Shown here in pieces: positions 52,025 through 61,169 of a stretch of 64,000 nt of DNA. This DNA is from Flavobacterium wongokense (GTDB taxonomy: Bacteria; Bacteroidota; Bacteroidia; Flavobacteriales; Flavobacteriaceae), in contig NZ_JAKIHP010000001.1 in the NCBI RefSeq assembly GCF_021608265.1, positions 496,001 through 560,000 on the forward strand. Direction: 5' to 3'. The notes under the pieces were generated by a model, which did not search any database, was not told the origin of the DNA, and worked only from the letters and a program-made list of their open reading frames with translations. Within the stretch, counting starts at the first letter, position 1. The number at the start of each line of letters is the position of its first letter. The position numbers and the translations under genes are program-made.

Positions 52025-54400
52025 ATGAAAAAGCTACTTTTAGTATTATTTATAACATCCATTTCGTTTGCCCAAAATGCAAACCGGAAATTCCTATCGG
52101 TCAAAAATAATAAAACCCATTATACGGTTGAAACCAGCGACGGAACTTATCAATTTAGGTTTTACTCCCAAAAAACGGTTGAAACCACGTTTATCCCAAA
52201 AGGAGAAAGTTACAATTCAAATTCTCATGCAGTGGTACAAAAACCAATCTCTAATAACGGTTGGTTTATTAATATCAAGGAAAATATAGAGTTTGGCCAT
52301 GATGGAATTACAGTAAGGATAGTAAGATCGCCCTTCCAGATTTCGTATTATAACAAGGGTAAATTCCTCTTTTCTGAAAAAGCCGGCTATACCAAAGTAA
52401 ACGATTCCACCGAAACCTTGTCTTTCAATTTAGACAATTCCGAAGCACTTTATGGCGGTGGCGCGAGAGCGTTGGGAATGAACCGTCGCGGTAATCGCCT
52501 GCAGTTGTACAACCGCGCACATTATGGTTATGGTGATTCCGCACAATTGATGAATTTCTGTATTCCATTGGTGCTATCATCCAAATTATATGCGGTTCAT
52601 TTTGACAATTCTGCCATTGGCTATCTGGATTTAGACAGCAAAAAAGACAATACACTGACCTACGAAACCATTTCGGGAAGAAAAACCTATCAGGTCATTG
52701 CGGGAGATAATTGGACCGATTTAGTTGGAAATTATACCAACTTGACCGGGAAACAGCCTTTATTGCCGCGTTGGTCTTTGGGCAATTTCTCAAGCCGTTT
52801 CGGATATCATTCACAGGAAGAGGTCGAAAATACCATCCGTAAATTTGAAGACAATAATATTCCCGTTGATGCCATTATCCTCGATTTGTATTGGTTTGGA
52901 AAATCAGTTAAGGGAACGATGGGGAATTTGGAATGGGATAAGGATAATTTCCCAAATCCGGATAAAATGATTTCTGATTTGAATGCTAAAGGTGTAAAAA
53001 CGATACTCATTACCGAGCCATTCATACTCACAACCTCATCTAAATGGCAGGAAACCGTAGATAAAAAAGTATTGGTAACCGACAAAACCGGGAAACCGGC
53101 AACCTGGGATTTCTATTTCGGGAACACCAGTGTTGTCGATATTTTCAAACCCGAAGGAAAGGATTGGTTTTGGAATGTCTACAAAAGATTAATCAATCAG
53201 GGCGTTGGCGGCATGTGGGGCGATTTGGGCGAACCTGAAGTGTTCCCGTCAAAGGCAATCACTGTTGGTGGCAAAGCCGATGAAGTCCATAATATTTATG
53301 GCCACAATTGGGCCAAATTAATCGCCGATGGCTATAAAAAGGATTTTCCAAATCAACGGCCATTTATTTTGATGCGTGCCGGATATTCGGGCTCACAGCG
53401 TTTTGGAATGGTGCCCTGGAGCGGTGACGTAAGCAGAGGTTGGGGCGGATTACAAAGCCAAATGGAAATCGCGCTGCAAATGGGAATGCAGGGATTGGGG
53501 TATATGCACTCGGATTTAGGCGGATTTGCCGGAGATTATTTTGACAACGAATTGTATCTACGCTGGCTGCAATACGGAGTCTTCAATCCGATATTCCGTC
53601 CGCATGCGCAGGAAGAAGTCGCTTCTGAAGTGGCGCGAAAAGATGTCAAAACCATGGCTAAAGCCAAAAAATCTGTGGAACTTCGTTATCAATTAATGCC
53701 TTATAATTACACCTTGTCTTTTGATAACAACCAAAAAGGAACTCCGTTAATGCGTCCGTTGTTTTTTGAAGAACCCGACAATAAGGAATTAACAGCTGAT
53801 GCAGGAACTTATTTTTGGGGGAATGATTTTTTGGTTCATCCGGTCACTATTCCAATTGGCGAGGAACCAACTTATTTTGAAATTTATTTCCCGAAAAGCA
53901 ATAACTGGTTTGATTTTTACACAGGCAAAAAACATATCGGTGGAAAAAAGGAAATGGTTGAAATTAAAGAGGATTACATTCCGACCTTCGTTCGTGGCGG
54001 AAGTTTCATCCCTATGATTGAAACAATTCAAAACACGACAAAATATTCGTTAGCCAATTTCAACCTGCATTATTATTTTGATGAAAGCGTGGCGAATTCC
54101 TCCGGAAAATTATACAATGACGATGGTGCTACGCCGAATGCCTTTGAAAAAGGACAATACGAAATGCTGAATTTTACAAGCACCAATAACAGTAAAGCTC
54201 TGACTATAAAACTGAGTTCGACTGTTGGAAAAAATTATGCTTCCGCAGATAAAAATGTTTCGGTATTGATTCATAACATCAAAGCCAAGCGTATTTTTGT
54301 AAATGGCCAGGAACAGGTTTACAAAAGATTTGCCGAGCCATTACAGGTGAATGTCACCATGACCAAAGGAACGCCTTCTGAAGTTAAAATTGAATATTAA
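52025..54400 (+). CDS. GH31 family alpha-glucosidase (SusB-like role)
   Basis: This 791-residue periplasmic enzyme has the signal peptide MKKLLLVLFITSISFAQ. The GH31 core includes PLLPRWSLGNFSSRFGYHSQEEV and the nucleophile motif GMWGDLGEPEVF (Asp400). MRAGYSGSQRFGMVPWSGDVSRGW follows, with the probable acid/base Asp468. The end of the barrel is the GH31 segment YMHSDLGGFAG plus C-terminal beta domains. It releases glucose from the non-reducing ends of maltooligosaccharides. In Bacteroides the comparable step is done by the GH97 SusB, so this is a different family filling that place. It lies 4 bases after the GH13 gene. Confidence 0.94.
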   Translation: MKKLLLVLFITSISFAQNANRKFLSVKNNKTHYTVETSDGTYQFRFYSQKTVETTFIPKGESYNSNSHAVVQKPISNNGWFINIKENIEFGHDGITVRIVRSPFQISYYNKGKFLFSEKAGYTKVNDSTETLSFNLDNSEALYGGGARALGMNRRGNRLQLYNRAHYGYGDSAQLMNFCIPLVLSSKLYAVHFDNSAIGYLDLDSKKDNTLTYETISGRKTYQVIAGDNWTDLVGNYTNLTGKQPLLPRWSLGNFSSRFGYHSQEEVENTIRKFEDNNIPVDAIILDLYWFGKSVKGTMGNLEWDKDNFPNPDKMISDLNAKGVKTILITEPFILTTSSKWQETVDKKVLVTDKTGKPATWDFYFGNTSVVDIFKPEGKDWFWNVYKRLINQGVGGMWGDLGEPEVFPSKAITVGGKADEVHNIYGHNWAKLIADGYKKDFPNQRPFILMRAGYSGSQRFGMVPWSGDVSRGWGGLQSQMEIALQMGMQGLGYMHSDLGGFAGDYFDNELYLRWLQYGVFNPIFRPHAQEEVASEVARKDVKTMAKAKKSVELRYQLMPYNYTLSFDNNQKGTPLMRPLFFEEPDNKELTADAGTYFWGNDFLVHPVTIPIGEEPTYFEIYFPKSNNWFDFYTGKKHIGGKKEMVEIKEDYIPTFVRGGSFIPMIETIQNTTKYSLANFNLHYYFDESVANSSGKLYNDDGATPNAFEKGQYEMLNFTSTNNSKALTIKLSSTVGKNYASADKNVSVLIHNIKAKRIFVNGQEQVYKRFAEPLQVNVTMTKGTPSEVKIEY

Positions 54401-54404
54401 AATC

Positions 54405-56054
54405 ATGAACAAGATCAACCTACTGTTACTTTCTTTTTTGCTTTGCGGAATGACTTTCGCTCAGAAAAAAAAGCCTGTAACTCCAAAAACACCTTTTGTC
54501 TGGGAAGGCGCCAACGTTTATTTTATCGTTACCGACAGATTTAACAACGGTGACAAAACCAACGACCACACTTTCAACCGCAATAAACCAACTGGGAAAT
54601 TACGTGGTTTTGAAGGCGGTGACATCCGTGGGATTATTCAAAAATTGGATGAAGGTTATTTTACCAATCTTGGAATCAATGTCATCTGGATGACTCCGAT
54701 TGTAGAGCAAATCCACGATGGGGTTGATGAAGGAACTGGTTTTACCTATGCTTTCCATGGGTATTGGACTCGCGACTGGAGTTCGTTGGACCCGAGTTTC
54801 GGAACCAAAAAAGATTTGGCGGAGTTGGTTCAGAAAGCACATGCCAAAGGAATCCGGATTATGCTCGATGCAGTAATCAACCACACAGGACCGGTAACTT
54901 CCGAAGATTCGGTTTATCCAAGCGATTGGGTTCGGACTTCTCCAAAATGCACGTATAACTCTTATGATACTTACATCAATTGCACGCTTGTAGAAAACCT
55001 TCCGGATGTTAAAACCGAAAGTAATGAGAACACAAACCTGCCTTCATTTTTATCCAATAAATGGAAAAACGAAGGTCGTTATGAAAAGGAAGCTGCCTCA
55101 CTTGATGCTTTTTTTGTTAAAACCGGTTTTCCAAGAGCGCCAAAATATTATATCATGAAATGGCTGGCAGATTATATTACGGAATTCGGAATTGACGGTT
55201 ACAGGGTTGATACCGCCAAGCACACTACTGAAGATGTTTGGGCCGATTTCAGGAAGGTTTGTGATATGGCTTTCGCCGAATACAAGAAAAACAATCCAAA
55301 AAAAGTTTTGGACGACAATCCGTTTTTTACCGTTGGTGAAGTCTATGGCTACAATATTGGCAACAAAAAATTCTATGATTTTGGCGATAAGAAAGTCAAC
55401 TATTTCGAAAATGGTTTCACTGGTTTAATCAATTTTGATTTTAGGAATGAAGCCAAAATGAACTATGAAGCGTTGTTTTCCAAATATTCCGACATCCTGC
55501 ATAATGATTTAAAGGGAAATACGGTAATGAATTACATTTCTTCGCACGATGACGGCTACCCTTATGATAAAGACCGTGAAAGGCCTTTTGAAAGCGGTAC
55601 AAAATTATTATTGGCACCTGGAATTTCCCAGGTTTATTACGGTGATGAGACTGCGCGTCCTTTGAATATTGAAGGCGCTCAAGGCGATGCAACATTGCGT
55701 TCCAACATGAACTGGAATGACCTTGACAACAACCGGAACAAAAAGGAAATCTTGGCGCACTGGCAGAAATTAGGCCAGTTCCGAAAAAAGCACCCGGCAG
55801 TTGGTGCCGGAATACACAACCAGATTTCAGGTGGCCCTTATGTTTTCAGCAGGATTTATTCCAAAGGAAAATATACAGACAAAGTGGTTATTGGGCTTGA
55901 CCTGAATAAAGGCCAAAAAAATGTATGGATTGGAAGTGTTTTCGCAAACGGAACCAAAGTGAGGGATGCTTATTCGGGAAAAACTGCTGTCGTAACAAAA
56001 TCCTCGGTTACGCTCAATACAGATTTCGGTATTGTTTTATTGGAAAAAATCTAA
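54405..56054 (+). CDS. GH13 alpha-amylase (periplasmic)
   Basis: This 549-residue protein has the signal peptide MNKINLLLLSFLLCGMTFAQ from the start at 54405. The GH13 barrel is shown by VYFIVTDRFNNGD near the N-terminus, region I MLDAVINHTG, region II GYRVDTAKH (nucleophile Asp), region III TVGEVYG (Glu) and region IV SSHDDG. It lacks the cyclomaltodextrinase N-terminal domain of the 50188 enzyme and the T9SS tail of the 34532 amylase. So the three GH13 enzymes of the locus act in different places or on different chain lengths. It begins 4 bases after the GH31 gene. Confidence 0.93.
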   Translation: MNKINLLLLSFLLCGMTFAQKKKPVTPKTPFVWEGANVYFIVTDRFNNGDKTNDHTFNRNKPTGKLRGFEGGDIRGIIQKLDEGYFTNLGINVIWMTPIVEQIHDGVDEGTGFTYAFHGYWTRDWSSLDPSFGTKKDLAELVQKAHAKGIRIMLDAVINHTGPVTSEDSVYPSDWVRTSPKCTYNSYDTYINCTLVENLPDVKTESNENTNLPSFLSNKWKNEGRYEKEAASLDAFFVKTGFPRAPKYYIMKWLADYITEFGIDGYRVDTAKHTTEDVWADFRKVCDMAFAEYKKNNPKKVLDDNPFFTVGEVYGYNIGNKKFYDFGDKKVNYFENGFTGLINFDFRNEAKMNYEALFSKYSDILHNDLKGNTVMNYISSHDDGYPYDKDRERPFESGTKLLLAPGISQVYYGDETARPLNIEGAQGDATLRSNMNWNDLDNNRNKKEILAHWQKLGQFRKKHPAVGAGIHNQISGGPYVFSRIYSKGKYTDKVVIGLDLNKGQKNVWIGSVFANGTKVRDAYSGKTAVVTKSSVTLNTDFGIVLLEKI

Positions 56055-56055
56055 A

Positions 56056-56715
56056 ATGCACAAAATAGGTCATCGCGGGGCGAAAGGCTATGTCGCCGAA
56101 AATACTTTGGCTTCGTTCCAAAAAGCGATTGACTTAAATGTTGACGGAATCGAGCTTGATGTTTATTTATGCCAATCTGGTGAAGTGGTTGTTATCCATG
56201 ACGAAACCATTGACCGGACAACTTCAGATACTGGTTTTGTAAAGGATTTTTCAGCAGCAGAATTGGAAGTTTTAGGAATTCCAACCCTGAAAGCTGTTTT
56301 CGAATTGATTGACCGAAAGTGCTTTATCAACGTTGAACTCAAATCTTTTGAAACTGCTGATAAAGTTGTAGGAATCATTGAACAGTTTATTTCAGGAAAG
56401 AATTGGGATTATGCCGATTTTGTCGTCTCAAGCTTTGACTGGAATGCACTGCAGCAGGTACATTTCCTGAATGATAAAATTAGGATTGGAATTTTGACCA
56501 ACACCGATTTAGACCTGGCTATGGCTTTCGCCAAATTCATAAAAGCGTATTCCATTCATCCGTACTATCATTTGCTTACTGCTGAAAATGTTGTGCAGAT
56601 GCAATCCAAGAATTTTAAAGTCTATCCGTGGACCATCAATGAGCCGGAAGATATTATCTTTGTTAAATCGCTGCAGGTTGACGGCATCATTACAGATTTT
56701 CCAGATAGGATATGA
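56056..56715 (+). CDS. Glycerophosphodiester phosphodiesterase
   Basis: This 219-residue protein hydrolyses glycerophosphodiesters to glycerol-3-phosphate and an alcohol. It begins KIGHRGAKGYVAENTLASFQKAI, the family signature with catalytic His and Arg-Gly, followed by GIELDVYLCQSGEVVVIHDETIDRTT, with metal-binding Glu/Asp and the second catalytic His. The final strand (YPWTINEPEDI...VDGIITDFPDRI) is also diagnostic. There is no signal peptide, so it is cytoplasmic. The start at 56056 lies 1 base after the amylase stop. Its coupling to the starch genes looks positional rather than metabolic. Confidence 0.95.
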   Translation: MHKIGHRGAKGYVAENTLASFQKAIDLNVDGIELDVYLCQSGEVVVIHDETIDRTTSDTGFVKDFSAAELEVLGIPTLKAVFELIDRKCFINVELKSFETADKVVGIIEQFISGKNWDYADFVVSSFDWNALQQVHFLNDKIRIGILTNTDLDLAMAFAKFIKAYSIHPYYHLLTAENVVQMQSKNFKVYPWTINEPEDIIFVKSLQVDGIITDFPDRI

Positions 56716-57935
56716 ACTCAAATTTCGACATAATCATTGTTGGTGGCGGTGCAGCTGGTTTTTTTACCGCTATCAATATCGTTGAAAACAATCCCAAACT
56801 AAAAGTGGCTATTCTCGAAAGAGGTAAAACCGTTTTGGAAAAAGTGCGCATTTCAGGTGGCGGAAGATGTAATGTGACCCACGCCTGTTTTATCCCGAAT
56901 GACCTGGTTAAGTTTTATCCTCGTGGCGAAAAAGAGCTGCGCGGTCCTTTTCATCAGTTTTGTTCGGGTGATACCATTGATTGGTTTGAAAAACACGGAG
57001 TGGAGCTCAAAATTGAAGATGATGGCCGGATGTTCCCAACTTCAGACAGCTCCCAAACCATTATCGATTGCTTTACATCGGCAACCCAAAAACTTGGAAT
57101 TCCCGTTTTGACCGGTCAAAGCGTTCAGGCGATTTTTGATGCAGGCGATTACTGGAAAGTGGAAACCAATCACGAAACTTTTGTTTGCCGAAAATTAATC
57201 CTGACTACAGGCAGCAATCCAAAAATCTGGGAAATGCTGATGCAATTGGGGCATAGCATCGTTTCGCCCGTTCCTTCGCTTTTCACTTTCAACATCAAAG
57301 ATTCCAGGATTAAGGATTTGATGGGTGTTTCGGCTTTCGCCAAAGTTACTGTAAAAGGAAGCAGACTGGAAGCGAGTGGCCCATTGTTAATCACACATTG
57401 GGGAATGTCCGGTCCCGGAATTTTAAGGCTTTCCGCTTGGGGCGCACGAGAATTATTTGACAAAAACTATCAATTCATCATTCAGGTAAATTGGCTCAAC
57501 GAAGTCACTTTTGAAGAGGCAATGGATACTTTGAAAGACCTGAAACAAGAGCACGCCAAAAAAGTCGTAAGCAAAAAATCGCCGTTTGAGTTTCCAAACC
57601 GTTTGTGGGAAAGTTTGGTTTTGGCGTCATCAATTGACAGCGAAATGAAATGGGCTGACTTATCCAAAAAACAATTGACTGATTTGGCAAACCAACTTAC
57701 CAATGGAGAATTCCGGGTAAATGGTAAAAGCACTTTTAAGGAAGAATTTGTAACTGCGGGCGGAATTGATTTAAAGGAAATCAACTTCAAAACCATGGAA
57801 AGCAAGTTGCACAAAAATCTTTTTTTTGCTGGTGAAATTGTAAACATTGATGCCATTACGGGTGGTTTTAACTTTCAAAACGCCTGGACATCAGGCTATA
57901 TTCTGGCACAATCCCTGACAGAAGATTTCTTATAA
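56712..57935 (+). CDS. HI0933-family NAD(P)/FAD-dependent oxidoreductase
   Basis: This 407-residue flavoprotein opens with the dinucleotide-binding motif IIIVGGGAAGFFTAINI (residues about 6-22). The family segment KVRISGGGRCNVTHAC comes next, then a middle domain with LLITHWGMSGPGILRLSAW. It ends with TAGGIDLKEINFKTMESK...LFFAGEIVNIDAITGGFNFQNAWTSG, the second FAD-binding region typical of HI0933/YhiN proteins. The reaction and substrate of most family members are not established. Its ATG overlaps the stop of the phosphodiesterase gene (ATGA), so the two are translationally coupled. Confidence 0.93.
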   Translation: MNSNFDIIIVGGGAAGFFTAINIVENNPKLKVAILERGKTVLEKVRISGGGRCNVTHACFIPNDLVKFYPRGEKELRGPFHQFCSGDTIDWFEKHGVELKIEDDGRMFPTSDSSQTIIDCFTSATQKLGIPVLTGQSVQAIFDAGDYWKVETNHETFVCRKLILTTGSNPKIWEMLMQLGHSIVSPVPSLFTFNIKDSRIKDLMGVSAFAKVTVKGSRLEASGPLLITHWGMSGPGILRLSAWGARELFDKNYQFIIQVNWLNEVTFEEAMDTLKDLKQEHAKKVVSKKSPFEFPNRLWESLVLASSIDSEMKWADLSKKQLTDLANQLTNGEFRVNGKSTFKEEFVTAGGIDLKEINFKTMESKLHKNLFFAGEIVNIDAITGGFNFQNAWTSGYILAQSLTEDFL

Positions 57936-57942
57936 TTTAACA

Positions 57943-57971
57943 TTGTAGTTTACTCAAAATCAGTAAATTTG
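57943..57971 (+). promoter_or_regulatory. Promoter of the CUB/FN3 protein genes
   Basis: TTG (57943-57945), 18 bases, then TAAATTTG (57964-57971) is a full flavobacterial promoter match, 26 bases before the ATG at 57998. Confidence 0.75.
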
Positions 57972-57997
57972 GTTTCCTAACAAAAAACTAAACTGAC

Positions 57998-60900
57998 ATG
58001 AAGAAAACTTTACTATTAATCTTCTTCCTTTTTTTAGCTACAGCAAACTCAATTTATTCTCAAGAATGTGGAGATGTTTTCACAGATCCGGCAGGAGCTT
58101 CAGCTAATTACACAAACAATATGGATTACACAGTAACCATTTTCCCTTCCAATCCGGGAGAACTGGTTACGGTTACCTTTACAGCATTTAATACCGAAGC
58201 CAATTGGGATGCCTTATATGTTTTTGATGGAAATTCAATAGCGGCACCGCAGATTGCCAGTACCAATCCTGCAGCAAATGTTCCGGGTGGACTTGCCGGA
58301 GGATATTGGGGTACGGTAATTCCGGGTCCATTCACTTCCACAGCTATTGATGGTAGTTTGACTTTCAGGTTCAGAAGTGATAATACCGGTGTCCGTGCAG
58401 GCTGGGTTGCCAATATTACCTGCGAAGTGCCTTCAAGCTGTCCAACTCCCGGAGGAGTAAATGCAACAGCAATCACAAGCACAACAACCAATATCAACTG
58501 GACCCAGACAGGTTCGCCTACAAGCTGGGAATTCGAAATACTGCCAGCAGGGAATCCACAAACGGGTAATCCATCGGGGCCAGCGTATAGCGGACCTTTA
58601 CCTCTTTCGATTACTGGTTTATTACCAAACACCTGCTATGTTGTCTATGTCAGGGCATTATGCTCGGGAACTGAAACGAGTAACTGGTCGCATGACTATA
58701 CCTTTTGCACCCAGGCCGCTCCTCCGGTATGCGGCGGACAATTTGTTGACAATGGCGGGCCTAGCGCAAATTATACCGACGGCTCAGATGTAACCACCAC
58801 TATCTGCCCTCCAACTACCGGAGATCTTGTTACAGTTACCTTCACTTCATTTGATACCGAAACCAATTTTGATGCCCTGTATGTTTTTAATGGGAATTCA
58901 ATAGCTGCACCACAAATTGCGAGTACAAACCTGGCTGCAAATGTTCCAGGCGGATTAGCCGGAGGTTATTGGGGAACAACCATTCCCGGGCCATTTACTT
59001 CAACAAGTGCTGATGGCTGCCTGACCTTTAGGTTTAGAAGCGATCCTTCTATAAATAGGACCGGTTGGATTTCTAATGTAAGCTGTGGACCAGCGCCAAC
59101 GTGTAGGACTCCATCCAATCTTACAGCAAGTGCAATAACTCCTTATTCCGCTACATTTAACTGGACCCAGCCTGCAAATCCTGATACCAGTGTAGCTACT
59201 CATTGGGAAGCATTAGTATTACCAGCAGGTTCGCCGGCACCTACGGGCCCCGGAATTCCTGTTCCCGATGCATCAGGTATGACCTGGATTGCTACTGGGC
59301 TGATGCCAAGTACCTGTTTTACTTTTTACGTAAGGGCAATATGTTCTACGACAGACCATAGTGCGTGGACTTCCGTTAATTTCTGTACTTCAATTGCACC
59401 TCCTGCGTGTGGTGGAACATTCGTTGACAATGGTGGACCAACTGCAAATTATACTAGTGCTTCCGATAACACTTATGTCATTTGTCCAACAAATCCGGGT
59501 GAAATTGTTACAGTCGTATTCAATACATTTGATACCGAAGCCAATTGGGATGCTTTATATGTTTTTGACGGAAATTCGATTTCAGCTCCACAAATTGCAA
59601 GTACAAATCCGGCAGCAAATGTTCCTGGAGGATTGGCCGGAGGTTTTTGGGGAACAACCATTCCCGGGCCTTTTACTTCAACAAGTCCGGATGGCTGCCT
59701 GACTTTCAGGTTCAGAAGTGACAATACGGGTAACAGGGCAGGTTGGTTTGCAAGTGTTAACTGCGTACCCGATGCTGATAAAGTTGTTTTGGTAGCCTTT
59801 ATAGATGCCAACAGCAATGGCATTAAGGATACAGGGGAATTGTTATTTCCAAATGGGAATTTCATTTATCAGCAGAACAACAACGGGACCAATATAAATG
59901 GGTATTCTCCAACAGGCCAGTTTGCCTTATATGATGCTAATGCATCCAACACCTATAACTTTAGCTATCAGATTCATCCGGGTTACGCTCCTTATTATAA
60001 TTCGGGAACAACAACCTACAGCAACATTAGCATAGCCGCCGGAAGTGGATCCCAATTTTTATATTTCCCAATTACAAATACACAGCATTACAGCGATGTC
60101 ACTATTTCAATTTCGCCAGTTTATCCTGCAAGGCCAGGGTACAATTATATTAATAGAATTACTTATAGGAATTATGGAACTTCGACAGCAAGCGGAACGA
60201 TAACATTTACAAAACCAGATGCCATAACAACATACACTGTAAGCCAGACTGGGACAAATCCCAATGCAACAGGCTTTTTCTATGCTTTTACAAATCTCCA
60301 GCCAAATGAAGGCAGAACCTTCATTGTTACGATGACTGTGCCTTTGGTTCCGGTCGTAACCCTAAATCAATTACTCACATCTACTGTTTCTGTTACTGCT
60401 CCTGCGGATGATATCAATCCGAATAATAATTCTGATTCCAATTCTCAGATTGTAGTCAATTCGGCTGACCCTAATGATAAAATGGAATCCCGTGGAAAAA
60501 CGATTCCGTTCAATACTTTCGCTCCGGATGATTATTTCCTTTACACCATCAGGTTCCAAAACAACGGAACCGCCAATGCAATTGATGTTAGGGTTGAAGA
60601 TGTGCTCAATGCAAAAATTGACGAAACGAGTGTTTTAATGGTAAGCGCGAGCCACAATTATACTATGAAGCGAATCGGAAATCAATTGATTTGGGATTTC
60701 AAAAACATCTACCTGACCACTGCAACGGCAAATGAAACGGCCAGTAGAGGTTATGCCCAGTTCAAGGTTAAATTGAAACCTGGATTCCAGGCAGGAGATA
60801 TCATTCCGAATAACGCTTCGATTTATTTCGATTCTAATCCGGCAATTGTAACGGCAAACTTCAACAGTAAATTTACCGTTCCATTAAGTGTTACTGATTT

Positions 60901-61150
60901 TGATGCCAACAGTTTGGTTTTATATCCAAATCCGGCGACTAATTTAGTTCAGGTTGATTTGATAAACACTAACGAGCAGTTGAAAAAAGTAGTCTTCTAT
61001 GACCTTCTTGGAAAAGCAGTAAAATCGGTAGATAATATTGGTACGGAAAGACTTTCAGTTGATGTTTCCGATTTATCGAAAGGAGTTTACCTTGTAGAAA
61101 TAAGTTCAGAGACAAATATTAAAATAACCAAGAAATTAATAGTACAATAG
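57998..61150 (+). CDS. Secreted CUB-FN3-CUB-FN3-CUB protein with T9SS sorting domain
   Basis: This 1050-residue protein has a signal peptide (residues 1-22). Three CUB-like domains (about 24-142, 245-363 and 471-589) alternate with two fibronectin type III-like domains (147-238 and 369-464). A segment with VVLVAFIDANSNGIKDTGELLF follows. Next is a DUF7619-type domain (DPNDKMESRGKTIPFNTFAPDDYF ... FDSNPAIVTANFNSKF, about 820-965). A type A T9SS tail (LVLYPNPATNLVQVDL ... KGVYLVEIS ... KKLIVQ) ends it. It is exported by the SprA system and anchored or released at the surface, perhaps for adhesion; no enzymatic motif is visible. CUB1 lacks the second Cys pair found in the other copies. Confidence 0.9.
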   Translation: MKKTLLLIFFLFLATANSIYSQECGDVFTDPAGASANYTNNMDYTVTIFPSNPGELVTVTFTAFNTEANWDALYVFDGNSIAAPQIASTNPAANVPGGLAGGYWGTVIPGPFTSTAIDGSLTFRFRSDNTGVRAGWVANITCEVPSSCPTPGGVNATAITSTTTNINWTQTGSPTSWEFEILPAGNPQTGNPSGPAYSGPLPLSITGLLPNTCYVVYVRALCSGTETSNWSHDYTFCTQAAPPVCGGQFVDNGGPSANYTDGSDVTTTICPPTTGDLVTVTFTSFDTETNFDALYVFNGNSIAAPQIASTNLAANVPGGLAGGYWGTTIPGPFTSTSADGCLTFRFRSDPSINRTGWISNVSCGPAPTCRTPSNLTASAITPYSATFNWTQPANPDTSVATHWEALVLPAGSPAPTGPGIPVPDASGMTWIATGLMPSTCFTFYVRAICSTTDHSAWTSVNFCTSIAPPACGGTFVDNGGPTANYTSASDNTYVICPTNPGEIVTVVFNTFDTEANWDALYVFDGNSISAPQIASTNPAANVPGGLAGGFWGTTIPGPFTSTSPDGCLTFRFRSDNTGNRAGWFASVNCVPDADKVVLVAFIDANSNGIKDTGELLFPNGNFIYQQNNNGTNINGYSPTGQFALYDANASNTYNFSYQIHPGYAPYYNSGTTTYSNISIAAGSGSQFLYFPITNTQHYSDVTISISPVYPARPGYNYINRITYRNYGTSTASGTITFTKPDAITTYTVSQTGTNPNATGFFYAFTNLQPNEGRTFIVTMTVPLVPVVTLNQLLTSTVSVTAPADDINPNNNSDSNSQIVVNSADPNDKMESRGKTIPFNTFAPDDYFLYTIRFQNNGTANAIDVRVEDVLNAKIDETSVLMVSASHNYTMKRIGNQLIWDFKNIYLTTATANETASRGYAQFKVKLKPGFQAGDIIPNNASIYFDSNPAIVTANFNSKFTVPLSVTDFDANSLVLYPNPATNLVQVDLINTNEQLKKVVFYDLLGKAVKSVDNIGTERLSVDVSDLSKGVYLVEISSETNIKITKKLIVQ

Positions 61151-61169
61151 TTTAGATAAAATAACAGCC

